Source: Paenibacillus catalpae (GTDB taxonomy: Bacteria; Bacillota; Bacilli; Paenibacillales; Paenibacillaceae). From it: DNA of 64,000 nt. A program made the translations under genes and the position numbers. Shown piece by piece: positions 44,433 through 55,141 of the stretch. The stretch lies in NCBI RefSeq assembly GCF_900112695.1, contig NZ_FOMT01000003.1, positions 124,001 to 188,000 of the forward strand. Direction: 5' to 3'. Positions within the stretch are counted from its first letter, which is position 1; each line of letters starts with the position of its first letter. The notes under the pieces were generated by a model. It was not told the origin of the DNA and made no database searches. It saw only the letters and a list, made by a program, of their open reading frames with translations.

Positions 44433-44457
44433 GAGGCCAGCTGAGCTGGCTTTTTCC
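44433..44457 (+). terminator. Weak hairpin terminator/attenuator after the binding protein
   Basis: GCCAGC-TGA-GCTGGC followed by TTTTT; would reduce read-through into the next gene. Confidence 0.6.
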
Positions 44458-44517
44458 CATATAGCAAAAAGTAGCTATTAAGAAGCTATCAATCTATTGA
44501 AGAATGGGAGCGAAGAA

Positions 44518-46575
44518 ATGATGACGACGGATATGGGGCAATTCAAGCTGGAGCAGGCTTCCGGAATCTTTGCGGCAGATAACGGCCTGTTGAAGGTGAC
44601 GGCGAATACGGAAAACGGAACGCTGGCGCTTACTTGGAAAAACGGACAAACAATGACTGGTCTGCACGCGGAAGCGCGCGTGGGCGGAGAGGTCGTTCGT
44701 TCTTCCTGGTATGGCTCGCATGCCGTTCCTGAAAGCTCCGTGCAAACGATCAAGGATGGATTTGGCGAAGGGCTTCGTTTCAGCTTCGAGCATGAAGAGC
44801 CGGGTAAGCCTGTGCTGAAGCAGCGGATCCGGTTGTATAATCATCTGCCTTACGCCTTGATTGAGCTGGAGGCAGTGAATGCCCAGGAATGGGAGACCAA
44901 CGAATTGGCCCCTCTTGCTGTATACCTCAATGACAATGGCGTTCTTGATTTCGGCGACAGCTCGAAGGAAGAGATCCGCTCACTGTTTATCCCATTCGAC
45001 AATGATAAATGGGTGCGCTTTAGTTCTTATGCCAATCCTGCCAGCGTCCGCAGCTATGAGGTGACGGCGATCTACCGGGCGGAATCCCGTCGTGGCTTCG
45101 TTATCGGCTCAGTTACGCATGACACGTGGAAAACGGCGATTGACGTTGAGGGCACATTCTCGGAAGCAATCGGCCGTCTGCGCGTACTGGCGGGTGCTTC
45201 GGATATGCAGACGCGTGATACGGTTCCGCACGGCACGCTTCGGGGAACATCGATCGTCTCGTCAACCATTCTTGTAGGCGCTTACGATGACTATCGTGAA
45301 GGCATGGAAGCTTACGGAAAAGCGAATGCGGTTGTTCAGCCGGCCCTTTCTTGGTCCGGTGGTGTTCCGATGGGCTGGAACAGCTGGTCGGCCGTTATGG
45401 CGAAGCTTGATTATGATGTCTATACCCATACCTCCGATTTCTTCGCGAAGGAGCTTCAAGGGAATGGCTTTGCCGATCAGGAAGGCAGCCTTTACGTCAA
45501 CTTTGACGCATTCTCGGGCAATTTGAAGGAAGAGGAGCTGGCCGATGCCGTCCGCCGGGTGAAGGCAAACGGCCAGAAGCCGGGAACGTATTATACGCCT
45601 TTTGCCTTCTGGGGCAATGACCCGGATACGCCCGTTGAGGGGACGGACGGTGCTGTCCTGTACCGTGAGATCTTGCTGAAGGACGCGGCGGGCAAGCCGC
45701 TGCCGAAGCTGGACGGCGCGTTCCCGATTGACCCTTCGCATCCGGAAGCAATCGCACGTATTTTGCGCAAGCTTGAGGAAGTGACTGCCGACGGCTTTGA
45801 TTATTTGAAAATGGACTTTTTGGCGCATGGTGCGATGGAAGGGGTTCACTATGATCCTTCGATCCGTACCGGCATCCAGGCTTACAATTACGGTATGGCC
45901 GCTATTGCGGAAGCGCTTAGTCCGGAGCGCCTTGGACGCCCGTTCCTGATCAATCTGTCTATTGCTCCGCTGTTCCCGCATGGCTACGCGCATAGCCGTC
46001 GCGTTTCCTGCGATGCCTTTGGCATGATCAGCGATACCGAATATATGCTGAACGCACTGACGTACGGCTGGTGGATCAGCGACAATCTATACCGCTTTAA
46101 TGATCCGGATCATATCGTCTTGTTCAAGAGCTGCAATCAGGAGTCTACCTCTCTGCATGAAGGCCGCAGCCGCTTGAATTCCGGTATTATTGCCGGCACT
46201 TCTCTGCTGCTCGGCGACGATTACCGGATGGAGGAGGCAGCAGCCCGTGCGAAAGCATGGATGACCAACAGGGAAGTCATGGCGCTTGCAAGGCGCGGGG
46301 AGTCCTTCCGTCCGGCTGAGGGACGAAGCGGTACGGGCGGCGAGGATCTGTATTCTTTGGCTGGCGATGGCGGCGCCTGGGTTGCAGTCTTCAACTTCGA
46401 TGCGGAAAGCGGTAAGTCGAAGGAGATCGACTTGTCCCGTGTGGGCATCGACGGTTCGAAGGGGTTGACCGTTCGCGACTTGTGGAGCGGCGAATCGTTC
46501 AGCCTGAAGCCTGGCTCGTCCAAGCATACCGTTGAGCTTGAGCCAGCCGAATCGAAGCTGTTGTACTACATCTAA
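44518..46575 (+). CDS. Cytosolic clan-D (GH27/GH36-like) glycosidase
   Basis: 685 residues, no signal peptide, no CBM. Shares with the secreted enzyme at 33882 the beta domain (IGSVTHDTWKTAI), GWNSWS, YTPFAFWG, nucleophile Asp433 in KMDFLAHG and acid/base Asp499 in VSCDAFG. Alpha-galactosidase-type activity on imported oligosaccharides is expected. ATG 44518 follows GGGAG by 7-8 bases. Confidence 0.85.
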   Translation: MMTTDMGQFKLEQASGIFAADNGLLKVTANTENGTLALTWKNGQTMTGLHAEARVGGEVVRSSWYGSHAVPESSVQTIKDGFGEGLRFSFEHEEPGKPVLKQRIRLYNHLPYALIELEAVNAQEWETNELAPLAVYLNDNGVLDFGDSSKEEIRSLFIPFDNDKWVRFSSYANPASVRSYEVTAIYRAESRRGFVIGSVTHDTWKTAIDVEGTFSEAIGRLRVLAGASDMQTRDTVPHGTLRGTSIVSSTILVGAYDDYREGMEAYGKANAVVQPALSWSGGVPMGWNSWSAVMAKLDYDVYTHTSDFFAKELQGNGFADQEGSLYVNFDAFSGNLKEEELADAVRRVKANGQKPGTYYTPFAFWGNDPDTPVEGTDGAVLYREILLKDAAGKPLPKLDGAFPIDPSHPEAIARILRKLEEVTADGFDYLKMDFLAHGAMEGVHYDPSIRTGIQAYNYGMAAIAEALSPERLGRPFLINLSIAPLFPHGYAHSRRVSCDAFGMISDTEYMLNALTYGWWISDNLYRFNDPDHIVLFKSCNQESTSLHEGRSRLNSGIIAGTSLLLGDDYRMEEAAARAKAWMTNREVMALARRGESFRPAEGRSGTGGEDLYSLAGDGGAWVAVFNFDAESGKSKEIDLSRVGIDGSKGLTVRDLWSGESFSLKPGSSKHTVELEPAESKLLYYI

Positions 46576-46587
46576 ACGAATTGCAAA

Positions 46588-46622
46588 TAAAGCGCTGCAG
46601 GAGCTATTCTGCGGCGTTTTAT
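46588..46622 (+). terminator. Hairpin terminator of the glycan operon
   Basis: AAAGCGCTGCAG / CTGCGGCGTTTT imperfect stem, ending in TTTT-ATTT. Confidence 0.65.
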
Positions 46623-46675
46623 TTATTTGCTTTTTGCATGAATGATCCTATCACAGCCTTTCCCGTTAAACAGAA

Positions 46676-46718
46676 CACCCCGATCCCGGCACAGTGCTGG
46701 AATCGGGGTTTTGTTCAT
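46676..46718 (+). terminator. Second hairpin terminator
   Basis: CCCCGATCCCGGCA / TGCTGGAATCGGGG, then TTTTG. Confidence 0.7.
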
Positions 46719-46844
46719 CCCAAATATATATTCCTATTATAAATGAAATAGGTTCACGCTTCGGTCCGCTTTCAAGGACAAACAAACAGGCAGGCCGCAA
46801 GCCTTCTGAATATGCTAAAGAACAACGGGAAAGGAGGGATACTC

Positions 46845-47231
46845 ATGAGCAAAGTTTCCAAGTCACAAGTTAAGAAGTTAGTCGGCAAACAGATCTATGC
46901 GGTTCGCAAAGACGGATCAGTCGTAACAGGCAAGCTTGTAGAACTGCGGCAAAACAAGCTCGTACTGGCACCTCTGAGAAAAGAGAAGGGGAAAGTGGTT
47001 AAAACCAAAGCCTTCTTGCCGCTGGTATTGTTTGATCTTCTTGTTATCGGCACATTGCCGTTCTGGGGTGGCGGCGGTTGCGGTTGCGGTGGCTCTGGCT
47101 GCGGCAAATGCGGCGGCGGCGGTTACGGCGGCGGTTATGGCGGTGGCTATGGTGGCGGTTATAACGGCGGTTACGGCGGCGGTTATGGCAGCGGCTATGG
47201 CGGCGGTCCGTACGGCGGCGGTTTTTACTAA
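46845..47231 (+). CDS. Glycine/tyrosine-rich protein with small beta-barrel-like N-terminus
   Basis: 128 residues. Positions 10-50 (GKQIYAVRKDGSVVTGKLVELRQNKLVLAPL) look like an Sm-like beta-barrel. Then a hydrophobic stretch (FLPLVLFDLLVIGTLPFW) and a C-terminal tail with CGCGGSGCGKCGGG followed by about ten GGY-type repeats. Function unknown; a surface or spore-associated structural role is a guess. ATG 46845 behind AAAGGAGGG. Not part of the preceding operon. Confidence 0.75.
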   Translation: MSKVSKSQVKKLVGKQIYAVRKDGSVVTGKLVELRQNKLVLAPLRKEKGKVVKTKAFLPLVLFDLLVIGTLPFWGGGGCGCGGSGCGKCGGGGYGGGYGGGYGGGYNGGYGGGYGSGYGGGPYGGGFY

Positions 47232-47235
47232 ATTA

Positions 47236-47697
47236 TTAGTAGTAAGATGAGGAAGCAAGCGGCTTAATCATTTCATAACAGCGGAGCTCCGGATAATACT
47301 GGACGGCTTGATAGCCCAGGCGACTGTACAGATTTTTGGCCTTGGTATTGATATCGTCCACGAAAAGTCTGGATGCTCTGCAGTTTTGGGTTAAGCCGTA
47401 AGCTTCGGCGGCCAGCAGCAGCTTCCTGCCCCATTGCCGGTTGCGGTGATCCGGATGCACGACAAGCATATCGAGATACAGGATTTCGCCTGTAATTTCA
47501 AATCGGATAAAGCCGAAGGGCTTGCTTGTTTTTCCTTCTGCAGCTACATAAGTAACACCGCGCCGGAACCGGACGGGCAGATCTCTTAAGGTCTGGGCAT
47601 CCAGGGGATGGGCCGTATGGGACATCGGGATAAGCTCGGCTTGAATGAGGCGGAAAATTTCCTTGTCGTCTGTCTTGGGATTACGTGCTCGTATCAT
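47236..47697 (-). CDS. GNAT-family N-acetyltransferase
   Basis: 153 residues. LDMLVVHPDHRNRQWGRKLLLAAEAYG is motif A with a Q-W-G-R variant of the acetyl-CoA loop, then NTKAKNLYSRLGYQ (motif B). Substrate unknown. Convergent with the Gly-rich gene; the stops are almost adjacent. Confidence 0.78.
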   Translation of the reverse strand: MIRARNPKTDDKEIFRLIQAELIPMSHTAHPLDAQTLRDLPVRFRRGVTYVAAEGKTSKPFGFIRFEITGEILYLDMLVVHPDHRNRQWGRKLLLAAEAYGLTQNCRASRLFVDDINTKAKNLYSRLGYQAVQYYPELRCYEMIKPLASSSYY

Positions 47698-47807
47698 CAG
47701 CGATCCGTCCTGACCGAATGAAATTGCCGAAATTGGGCTATGTTATCATATGAATGAAAGGCGAATTATGCCTTAACTATTTTTTCGAAATTGTTAGGCA
47801 GTTTAGC

Positions 47808-47836
47808 TTGACGAACAAGTACTCAAGGCATATAAT
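47808..47836 (+). promoter_or_regulatory. ilvB promoter
   Basis: TTGACG, 17-base spacer, TATAAT; transcription should start near 47843, at the T-box leader. Confidence 0.8.
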
Positions 47837-47842
47837 AAAGAA

Positions 47843-48195
47843 AATCTTATCCAAGCATATGTTATCGGCAATGATGAGGACGAAGTGTTAAGGGCTCTTT
47901 TGCTCAGAGAGCGGATGGATCAGCTGCAACCATCGCCAAAACCCCTTTTCTACGAGCTCACCTCGGAGCTGTTTTCCTGAAAAGCAACATCCGTCAAATG
48001 TTGGCTATTAGGGAAAATCGCAAGACACGCGTTATTGTGTCAAAGGTATGGGCGTATTGTGCGCACACGTTCATTACCTTATGGAGGTTATGCATCGCAA
48101 GATGTATAACGAATTTGGGTGGTACCACGGAAGATATAACCTTTCGTCCCTCAGGCTTCAATTTTTGAAGCTGGAGGAACGAGAGGTTTTTTTGT
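47843..48195 (+). promoter_or_regulatory. T-box leader, leucine (CUC) specifier
   Basis: Stem I parts GATGAGGACGAAG and CAGAGAGCGGATGG, a likely specifier CTC at 47957-47959 (in GAGCTCACCTCGGAG), the T-box GGGTGGTACCACGG at 48117-48130 and a terminator CCTTTCGTCCCTC.../...GGAGGAACGAGAGG with T-run at 48140-48195. TGGT in the T-box pairs with a tRNA ending ACCA, as for tRNA-Leu. Uncharged tRNA-Leu should stop termination and turn the operon on. Confidence 0.88.
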
Positions 48196-48218
48196 TGTTT
48201 TCGAGAGGAGGATGACTA

Positions 48219-49964
48219 ATGGTCACGCAAAGTGCAACGCTGAAGTCAAAAGAAGAAGTTATGGAACGGATGAGAAAGCCTGAAGTAATTTCCGGTTCTG
48301 AAATATTACTCCGTAGTTTGGTGCTGGAAGGCGTCGATTGCGTGTTTGGTTATCCGGGTGGTGCTGTACTTTATATTTACGATGCAATGCACGGATTCTC
48401 CGATTTCAACCATGTGCTCACACGGCATGAGCAAGGCGCGATCCATGCAGCAGACGGATATGCCCGTGCAAGCGGCAACGTTGGCGTGTGTATCGCCACA
48501 TCCGGTCCAGGAGCTACGAACCTCGTTACGGGGATTGCAACAGCTTATATGGACTCAGTACCACTCGTTGTTATTACCGGTAACGTCATCTCGTCCCTGA
48601 TCGGTACGGATGCCTTCCAGGAAGCGGATATTACAGGTATTACAATGCCGATTACAAAACACAGCTACATGGTCCGTGATGTAGAGGATCTTCCTCGCAT
48701 TATCCATGAGGCCTTCCATATCGCCAACACTGGCCGTAAAGGTCCGGTTCTGATCGATATTCCGAAGGATGTATCTGCGGCCAAAACCTTGTTCAAGCCG
48801 GTAACGGAAGTGAGTATCCGCGGTTACAACCCAACGGTATCGCCAAACAAACTGCAAGTGGACAAATTGATCAAAGCGATTGAAGCGTCCGAGCGTCCGC
48901 TCATTCTGGCTGGCGGCGGTGTTGTTTACTCCGGTGCACATGAGGAACTGCTCGAATTCGTAACGAAAACAGAAATTCCGATCACTACGACTTTGCTGGG
49001 CCTTGGCGGCTTCCCAAGCGGCAACGATTTCTGGCTTGGCATGCCGGGTATGCATGGCACGTACACAGCCAACAAATCGATCCAGTCCGCGGATCTTCTT
49101 ATTAATATCGGCGCGCGTTTCGATGACCGCGTAACGGGCAAGCTTGCCGGCTTTGCTCCACTGGCGAAAATCGTTCACATCGATATTGATCCGGCGGAGA
49201 TCGGCAAGAACGTTCCTACCGATATTCCTATCGTAGGCGATGTGAAGACGGTTCTGCAGCAAGCTAACCTGCTTGCGAAACGCGCGGACAAAGCTGACGC
49301 TTGGCGCGAGCAGATCCAGGAATCGAAAGCGCAATATCCGTTCAGCTACAAGGACTCGGATGTTGAGCTGAAGCCGCAATGGGTTGTTGAGATGATCCAT
49401 GAAACAACAAACGGCGATGCGATTGTTACAACTGACGTAGGCCAGCATCAAATGTGGGCTGCGCAATATTATAAATTCAACAAACCTCGCTCTTGGGTAA
49501 CTTCCGGCGGTCTTGGTACGATGGGCTTCGGCTTCCCGTCTGCAATCGGTGCCCAAATGGCGAACCCGGATCGTGTTGTTGTATCGATTAACGGTGACGG
49601 CGGCATGCAAATGTGCGCGCAAGAGCTTGCCATCTGTGCAATCAACAAAATCCCGGTTAAGGTTGTTATTTTGAACAACCAGGTGCTTGGCATGGTTCGT
49701 CAATGGCAAGAGCTGATTCACGAGAACCGCTTCAGCCATATCGATCTGGCGGGCAGCCCGGACTTCGTTAAGCTGGCAGAAGCTTACGGCGTAAAAGGCT
49801 TCCGCGCCTCGAACAAAGAAGAAGCGAAGGCCGTATGGGAAGAGGCGCTGAATCATCCTGGACCTGCGGTAGTTGAATTCGTCGTTCGCAGAGACGAGAA
49901 TGTGTATCCGATGGTTGCACAGGGCAGCACAATCGACCAGATGATCATGGGGGATGCGGAATGA
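48219..49964 (+). CDS. ilvB: Acetolactate synthase large subunit
   Basis: 581 residues, ThDP enzyme: early catalytic Glu region HEQGAIHAADGYAR, FAD/quinone-fold middle part, ThDP motif NGDGGMQMCAQELAICAINKIPVKVVILNN. It forms acetolactate or acetohydroxybutyrate for valine, leucine and isoleucine. ATG behind GAGAGGAGG. Overlaps ilvN by four bases (ATGA). Confidence 0.95.
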   Translation: MVTQSATLKSKEEVMERMRKPEVISGSEILLRSLVLEGVDCVFGYPGGAVLYIYDAMHGFSDFNHVLTRHEQGAIHAADGYARASGNVGVCIATSGPGATNLVTGIATAYMDSVPLVVITGNVISSLIGTDAFQEADITGITMPITKHSYMVRDVEDLPRIIHEAFHIANTGRKGPVLIDIPKDVSAAKTLFKPVTEVSIRGYNPTVSPNKLQVDKLIKAIEASERPLILAGGGVVYSGAHEELLEFVTKTEIPITTTLLGLGGFPSGNDFWLGMPGMHGTYTANKSIQSADLLINIGARFDDRVTGKLAGFAPLAKIVHIDIDPAEIGKNVPTDIPIVGDVKTVLQQANLLAKRADKADAWREQIQESKAQYPFSYKDSDVELKPQWVVEMIHETTNGDAIVTTDVGQHQMWAAQYYKFNKPRSWVTSGGLGTMGFGFPSAIGAQMANPDRVVVSINGDGGMQMCAQELAICAINKIPVKVVILNNQVLGMVRQWQELIHENRFSHIDLAGSPDFVKLAEAYGVKGFRASNKEEAKAVWEEALNHPGPAVVEFVVRRDENVYPMVAQGSTIDQMIMGDAE

Positions 49965-50446
49965 AAAAGCACACGATCGCAGTAATCGTAAACGATCAGC
50001 CCGGCGTTCTGCAGCGTGTATCCGGCTTGTTCGGACGCCGTGGCTTCAATATTGAGAGCATTACCGTTGGTGCAAGCGAAGAGCAGGGCTTGTCCCGTAT
50101 GGTTATCGTCACTTCTGGCGATGACCATACGCTCGAGCAAGTTACAAAACAGCTGTACAAGCTGATTGACGTTATTAAAGTAATCGACCTGAGCTCCAAT
50201 CCGATGGTATCCCGTGAGCTTGCGCTTATCAAAGTAAGTGCAGAGCCCGCATCGCGTCCGGAAATTCTTGGCGTTGTGGATACCTTCCGCGCTGCTGTAG
50301 TTGATATCGGCACTCATTCGCTTATCGTTCAAGTTATCGGCGATACAGAGAAAATCGATGCCATGGTAGAGCTTTTGAAGCCTTATGGCATCCGCGAGCT
50401 TTCCCGTACTGGCGTAACAGCGCTTAACCGCGGTAACGCGCGTTAA
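49961..50446 (+). CDS. ilvN: Acetolactate synthase small (regulatory) subunit
   Basis: 161 residues with an N-terminal ACT domain (HTIAVIVNDQPGVLQRVSGLFGRRGFNIESI) for valine feedback control, then the second ACT-like half. Its start overlaps the ilvB stop, so the subunits are translationally coupled. Confidence 0.94.
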   Translation: MKKHTIAVIVNDQPGVLQRVSGLFGRRGFNIESITVGASEEQGLSRMVIVTSGDDHTLEQVTKQLYKLIDVIKVIDLSSNPMVSRELALIKVSAEPASRPEILGVVDTFRAAVVDIGTHSLIVQVIGDTEKIDAMVELLKPYGIRELSRTGVTALNRGNAR

Positions 50447-50456
50447 TAACAATTGA

Positions 50457-51599
<1,143 letters not shown>

Positions 51600-51630
51600 T
51601 AAGATCATAACCCGCATATAAAAAGATGTT

Positions 51631-51702
51631 ATCCCGGTTCGCCGGAGTGCGAGTAGGTTAGGTTCCAAACCTGCCTTGCATGCGTTCTGAGCGGTCCGGG
51701 AT
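51631..51702 (+). other. 72-base cloverleaf-like structure between ilvC and leuA
   Basis: A perfect 7-bp closing stem (ATCCCGG / CCGGGAT), a small CGC/GCG hairpin, a 5-7 bp hairpin (AGGTT / AACCT, 8-base loop) and a weak GC-loop-GC arm. tRNA-sized but lacking the conserved D- and T-loop bases, so not called as a tRNA. Confidence 0.45.
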
Positions 51703-51731
51703 GATTCTGTTCTCGGAGGTGTAAGGCACAA

Positions 51732-53276
51732 ATGCGAAAAATTTATATTTTTGACACGACGCTTCGTGACGGAGAGCAGTCTCCCGGTGTTAACCTGAAC
51801 ACGAAAGAAAAGGTTGAGATCGCGCTGCAGCTCGAGAAGCTTGGTGTGGACCGTATTGAAGCAGGTTTCCCTGCGGCTTCCCCAGGAGACCTCGCGGCTG
51901 TTCATGCGGTTGCCAGCGCAGTTAAGAATGCAACGATTATTGGCTTGTCACGCTCCCGCGAACAGGACATCGACGCGGTACGTGAAGCGCTGAAAGGCGC
52001 ACAGGATCCGTCTATTCACGTGTTTCTTGCAACCAGTCCGATTCACCGCAAGCATAAGCTGCGGATGGAGAAGGAACAGGTGCTGGAAACAGCTGAACGC
52101 GCGATCCTATACGCGAAGAAGTATTTCAGCAAAATCGAATTCTCGCTTGAAGATGCAGGACGCACCGAGCTTGACTTCGTCTGCCAAATGACGGAAATGG
52201 CGATTCGCGCTGGCGCTTCTGTCGTGAATCTTCCGGATACGGTTGGTTATTTGAATCCGCTTGAATACGGCAACATCTTCAAGACGGTGAAGGAAAATGT
52301 GCCAAACATCGAAAAAATCCAGCTTAGCGCGCACTGCCATGACGATCTCGGCATGGCAACGGCTAACGCTCTCGCTGCCATCCTGAACGGCGCCGACCAG
52401 ATCGAAGGAACGATCAACGGTATCGGCGAACGGGCAGGCAATACGGCGCTGGAGGAAGTCGCGCTGGCGCTTGAGACGCGTTTCGATTATTTTGGAGCAA
52501 AAACCGGGCTGAACCTGAAAGAAATCGCAAAAACAAGCCGCCTTGTAAGCAAGCTGACCGGCATGGTCATCCCTGGCAACAAAGCGATTGTTGGCGCAAA
52601 CGCATTTGCGCATGAATCCGGCATTCACCAGGATGGTATGCTGAAGGAGAAAACGACTTACGAGATCATTTCTCCGGATACAATCGGCCTTCGCGATTCC
52701 AAGCTTGTTCTTGGCAAGCATTCCGGCCGTCATGCGTTCCGCGAGAAACTGATCGACCTAGGCTACGAGCTCGATGAGGAAGCGGTTAATGCAGCTTTCG
52801 CGAAGTTCAAGGATTTGGCCGACCGCAAGAAGCATGTAACGGATGAAGATATCCGTGCCTTCTTGGAAGAGAAGCTGATCGATACGCCTGAAGTATTTAC
52901 GCTTGAGGCGATTCAAGTGAGCTACGGCAACCAGTCGACACCTAGCGCTTCGGTACGTATCCGTACTGCGGATGGCGTTACTCGCGAAGAAGTAGCGATT
53001 GGCAACGGTTCGGTAGACGCGATCTATAATGCAATCGATAAAGTAACGGCCGAAGCGGTTGAGCTTGAGGATTATTCCATCAAGTCGGTATCGCAAGGCA
53101 AGGATGCGCAAGGCGAGGTGCATGTCGTGCTGAAGCAGGATGAAGTATCTGCCCAAGGCCGCGGCCTAAGCACGGACATCCTTGAAGCAAGTGCTCGTGC
53201 TTATATCGACGCACTGAACCGTCTCATCGAGAAGCGTAAGTCCCCTGGGCGCCGTGACAAGATGAGCCTGATCTAA
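51732..53276 (+). CDS. leuA: 2-isopropylmalate synthase
   Basis: 514 residues. N-terminal TIM barrel with [16 protein letters not shown] and the metal-binding [16 protein letters not shown], then the linker [15 protein letters not shown] and a C-terminal LeuA dimer/regulatory domain of leucine feedback. First committed step of leucine synthesis. ATG 51732 behind GGAGGTG. Confidence 0.95.
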   Translation: MRKIYIFDTTLRDGEQSPGVNLNTKEKVEIALQLEKLGVDRIEAGFPAASPGDLAAVHAVASAVKNATIIGLSRSREQDIDAVREALKGAQDPSIHVFLATSPIHRKHKLRMEKEQVLETAERAILYAKKYFSKIEFSLEDAGRTELDFVCQMTEMAIRAGASVVNLPDTVGYLNPLEYGNIFKTVKENVPNIEKIQLSAHCHDDLGMATANALAAILNGADQIEGTINGIGERAGNTALEEVALALETRFDYFGAKTGLNLKEIAKTSRLVSKLTGMVIPGNKAIVGANAFAHESGIHQDGMLKEKTTYEIISPDTIGLRDSKLVLGKHSGRHAFREKLIDLGYELDEEAVNAAFAKFKDLADRKKHVTDEDIRAFLEEKLIDTPEVFTLEAIQVSYGNQSTPSASVRIRTADGVTREEVAIGNGSVDAIYNAIDKVTAEAVELEDYSIKSVSQGKDAQGEVHVVLKQDEVSAQGRGLSTDILEASARAYIDALNRLIEKRKSPGRRDKMSLI

Positions 53277-53283
53277 CAAGCAA

Positions 53284-53348
53284 TGCCCTCAAGGATGAAC
53301 AAATGAAGAAGGTTTCATTTTGTTCAGCTAGTGAGGGCTTTTTTTGTT
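53284..53348 (+). terminator. Strong hairpin terminator after leuA
   Basis: GCCCTCA ... TGAACAAATGAA / TTCATTTTGTTCA ... TGAGGGC then seven T's. Confidence 0.85.
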
Positions 53349-53379
53349 TTGTTCATAGGAAAAGGGGCGAGACGAAGAT

Positions 53380-53778
53380 ATGATGACTGAAACGCTGCAA
53401 ACTTCAAGAAGAGATGAAATGATTGATATTACGCGTAAGGTAGCGTCGATCGTGGCACGGGAAGGAATTCAGAACGGGCTTGCCGTTGTGTACTGTCCGC
53501 ACACGACAGCCGGCATCACTATTCAGGAGAATGCAGATCCGGATGTAAAGCATGATATCCTGATGCGTCTTAACGAGGTATACCCGTGGGAGCATCCGAA
53601 ATACCGCCATGCGGAAGGGAATACGGCTTCCCATCTGAAGGCGCTCACGACGGGGACAAGCCAGACGATAGTGATCAACAGCGGCAAGCTGGTGCTTGGA
53701 ACCTGGCAAGGCATCTATTTCTGTGAATTTGACGGGCCGAGAAGCCGTGAATATCATGTTAAATTGATTAACGGGTAG
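53380..53778 (+). CDS. YjbQ-family protein (UPF0047, secondary thiamine-phosphate synthase-like)
   Basis: 132 residues with [19 protein letters not shown], the [16 protein letters not shown] stretch and [15 protein letters not shown] that define the family. The trimeric fold binds a metal; thiamine-phosphate synthase activity has been reported for the E. coli member, but its role here is unknown. ATG 53380 behind AAGGGGCGAG. Sits between leuA and leuB, breaking the leu operon. Confidence 0.88.
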   Translation: MMTETLQTSRRDEMIDITRKVASIVAREGIQNGLAVVYCPHTTAGITIQENADPDVKHDILMRLNEVYPWEHPKYRHAEGNTASHLKALTTGTSQTIVINSGKLVLGTWQGIYFCEFDGPRSREYHVKLING

Positions 53779-53913
53779 ATAGGCTGACTGCCTTTATAAG
53801 AAGCACCTATAAAGATGATAGATTTTATATCTTGGTTTTCATGCAAGAAATGTGGTACAAATGATAACAGAATGAGAATAGCTTAATAGAGCGAATACGA
53901 GGAGTGTTTAATT

Positions 53914-54993
53914 ATGTCAGAAGTGAAAAAAATCGCTGTCATCGCCGGCGACGGTATCGGTCCAGAGGTAGTTGGCGAAGCGCTTAAAGTAATGAAAAAA
54001 ACCGAGGAATTGTTCGGTTACCAATTTGAATTCGAGCATGGTCTGTTCGGCGGTATTGCGATTGATGAGAAAGGTACACCACTGCCGCAAGAAACGCTTG
54101 AGATTTGTAAAAATGCAGACGCAGTTCTGCTCGGCGCTGTAGGCGGCCCGAAATGGGACAACAACTCGAAAGAGCTTCGTCCGGAAACAGGCTTGCTCGG
54201 CATTCGTAAAGCACTCGGCTTGTTCTCGAACATCCGTCCTGCTAATGTATTCGACTGCCTGAAGGAAGCTTCGACGTTGAAACCGGAAGTGCTGGAAGGT
54301 ACTGACCTGATCGTTGTCCGTGAATTGACTGGCGGCATCTACTTCGGCGAGAAATTCCGCCGCGAAGGCGCAAATGGCGAAGAAGCTGTTGATACTTGCG
54401 TATACAACGTTCAAGAGGTTGAGCGTATCGTACGCCAAGCATTCGAAATCGCAATGACTCGCAGCAAACGCCTGGCTTCGGTAGATAAAGCTAACGTTCT
54501 GGAAACTTCCCGTCTGTGGCGTGAAGTGGTTAACCGGATCGCACCTGAGTATCCGGAAGTTGAACTTGAGCATGTACTCGTTGACAACTGCGCCATGCAA
54601 TTGCTCCGCCGTCCATCCAGCTTTGACGTTATCGTAACGGAAAATATGTTTGGCGACATTTTGAGCGACGAAGCTGCTATGCTGACAGGTTCGATCGGCA
54701 TGTTGTCCTCCGCATCCCTTGGCGAAGGAAGCTTCGGCCTTTACGAGCCGGTACACGGCTCTGCTCCCGACATTGCTGGACAAGGCATCTCGAACCCGAT
54801 CGCAACAATTCTCTCCGTTGCACTCATGTTCCGTCTGACATTTGGCTACCATGAAGCAGCCCAAGTCATTGAAGATGCAGTTAAAAATGTGCTTGACGCT
54901 GGTCACCGTACAGGCGACATCGCGGTTGATAAGAGCACGGCAATCGGCACAACTGCAATGGGCGATCTGATCGTTGCAGCAATGACAAAATAA
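53914..54993 (+). CDS. leuB: 3-isopropylmalate dehydrogenase
   Basis: 359 residues: [83 protein letters not shown]. It oxidises 3-isopropylmalate with NAD. ATG behind GAGGAG. leuC and leuD are not in the window. Confidence 0.96.
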   Translation: MSEVKKIAVIAGDGIGPEVVGEALKVMKKTEELFGYQFEFEHGLFGGIAIDEKGTPLPQETLEICKNADAVLLGAVGGPKWDNNSKELRPETGLLGIRKALGLFSNIRPANVFDCLKEASTLKPEVLEGTDLIVVRELTGGIYFGEKFRREGANGEEAVDTCVYNVQEVERIVRQAFEIAMTRSKRLASVDKANVLETSRLWREVVNRIAPEYPEVELEHVLVDNCAMQLLRRPSSFDVIVTENMFGDILSDEAAMLTGSIGMLSSASLGEGSFGLYEPVHGSAPDIAGQGISNPIATILSVALMFRLTFGYHEAAQVIEDAVKNVLDAGHRTGDIAVDKSTAIGTTAMGDLIVAAMTK

Positions 54994-55004
54994 GAGTCCC
55001 TTAT

Positions 55005-55019
55005 TTATAATCATTATAA
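55005..55019. promoter_or_regulatory. Exact PerR box upstream of the peroxiredoxin
   Basis: TTATAATCATTATAA, an exact TTATAATNATTATAA. A possible promoter is TTGACT (55039) with TACTAT (55062); then the box lies just upstream of the -35, so the working promoter could be another one. Confidence 0.75.
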
Positions 55020-55141
55020 AGAAATATTGATTACAATATTGACTTTATTATAGACTGATGTTACTATTCTATAAGTAAGTCACGGAATAATAGTGACATT
55101 AACTATAAAAATTGTTGGATTGGTTAAGGAGGAATTGTATT

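Noticed and set aside
47032..47250. Ala/Val-rich frames over the Gly-rich gene
   Set aside because: By-products of the GGY repeat composition.
48555..49856. Long minus-strand frame opposite ilvB
   Set aside because: Shadow of a certain gene.
51631..51702. tRNA gene
   Set aside because: Cloverleaf-like shape, but T-loop and D-loop invariant bases are missing; kept as a structured RNA only.
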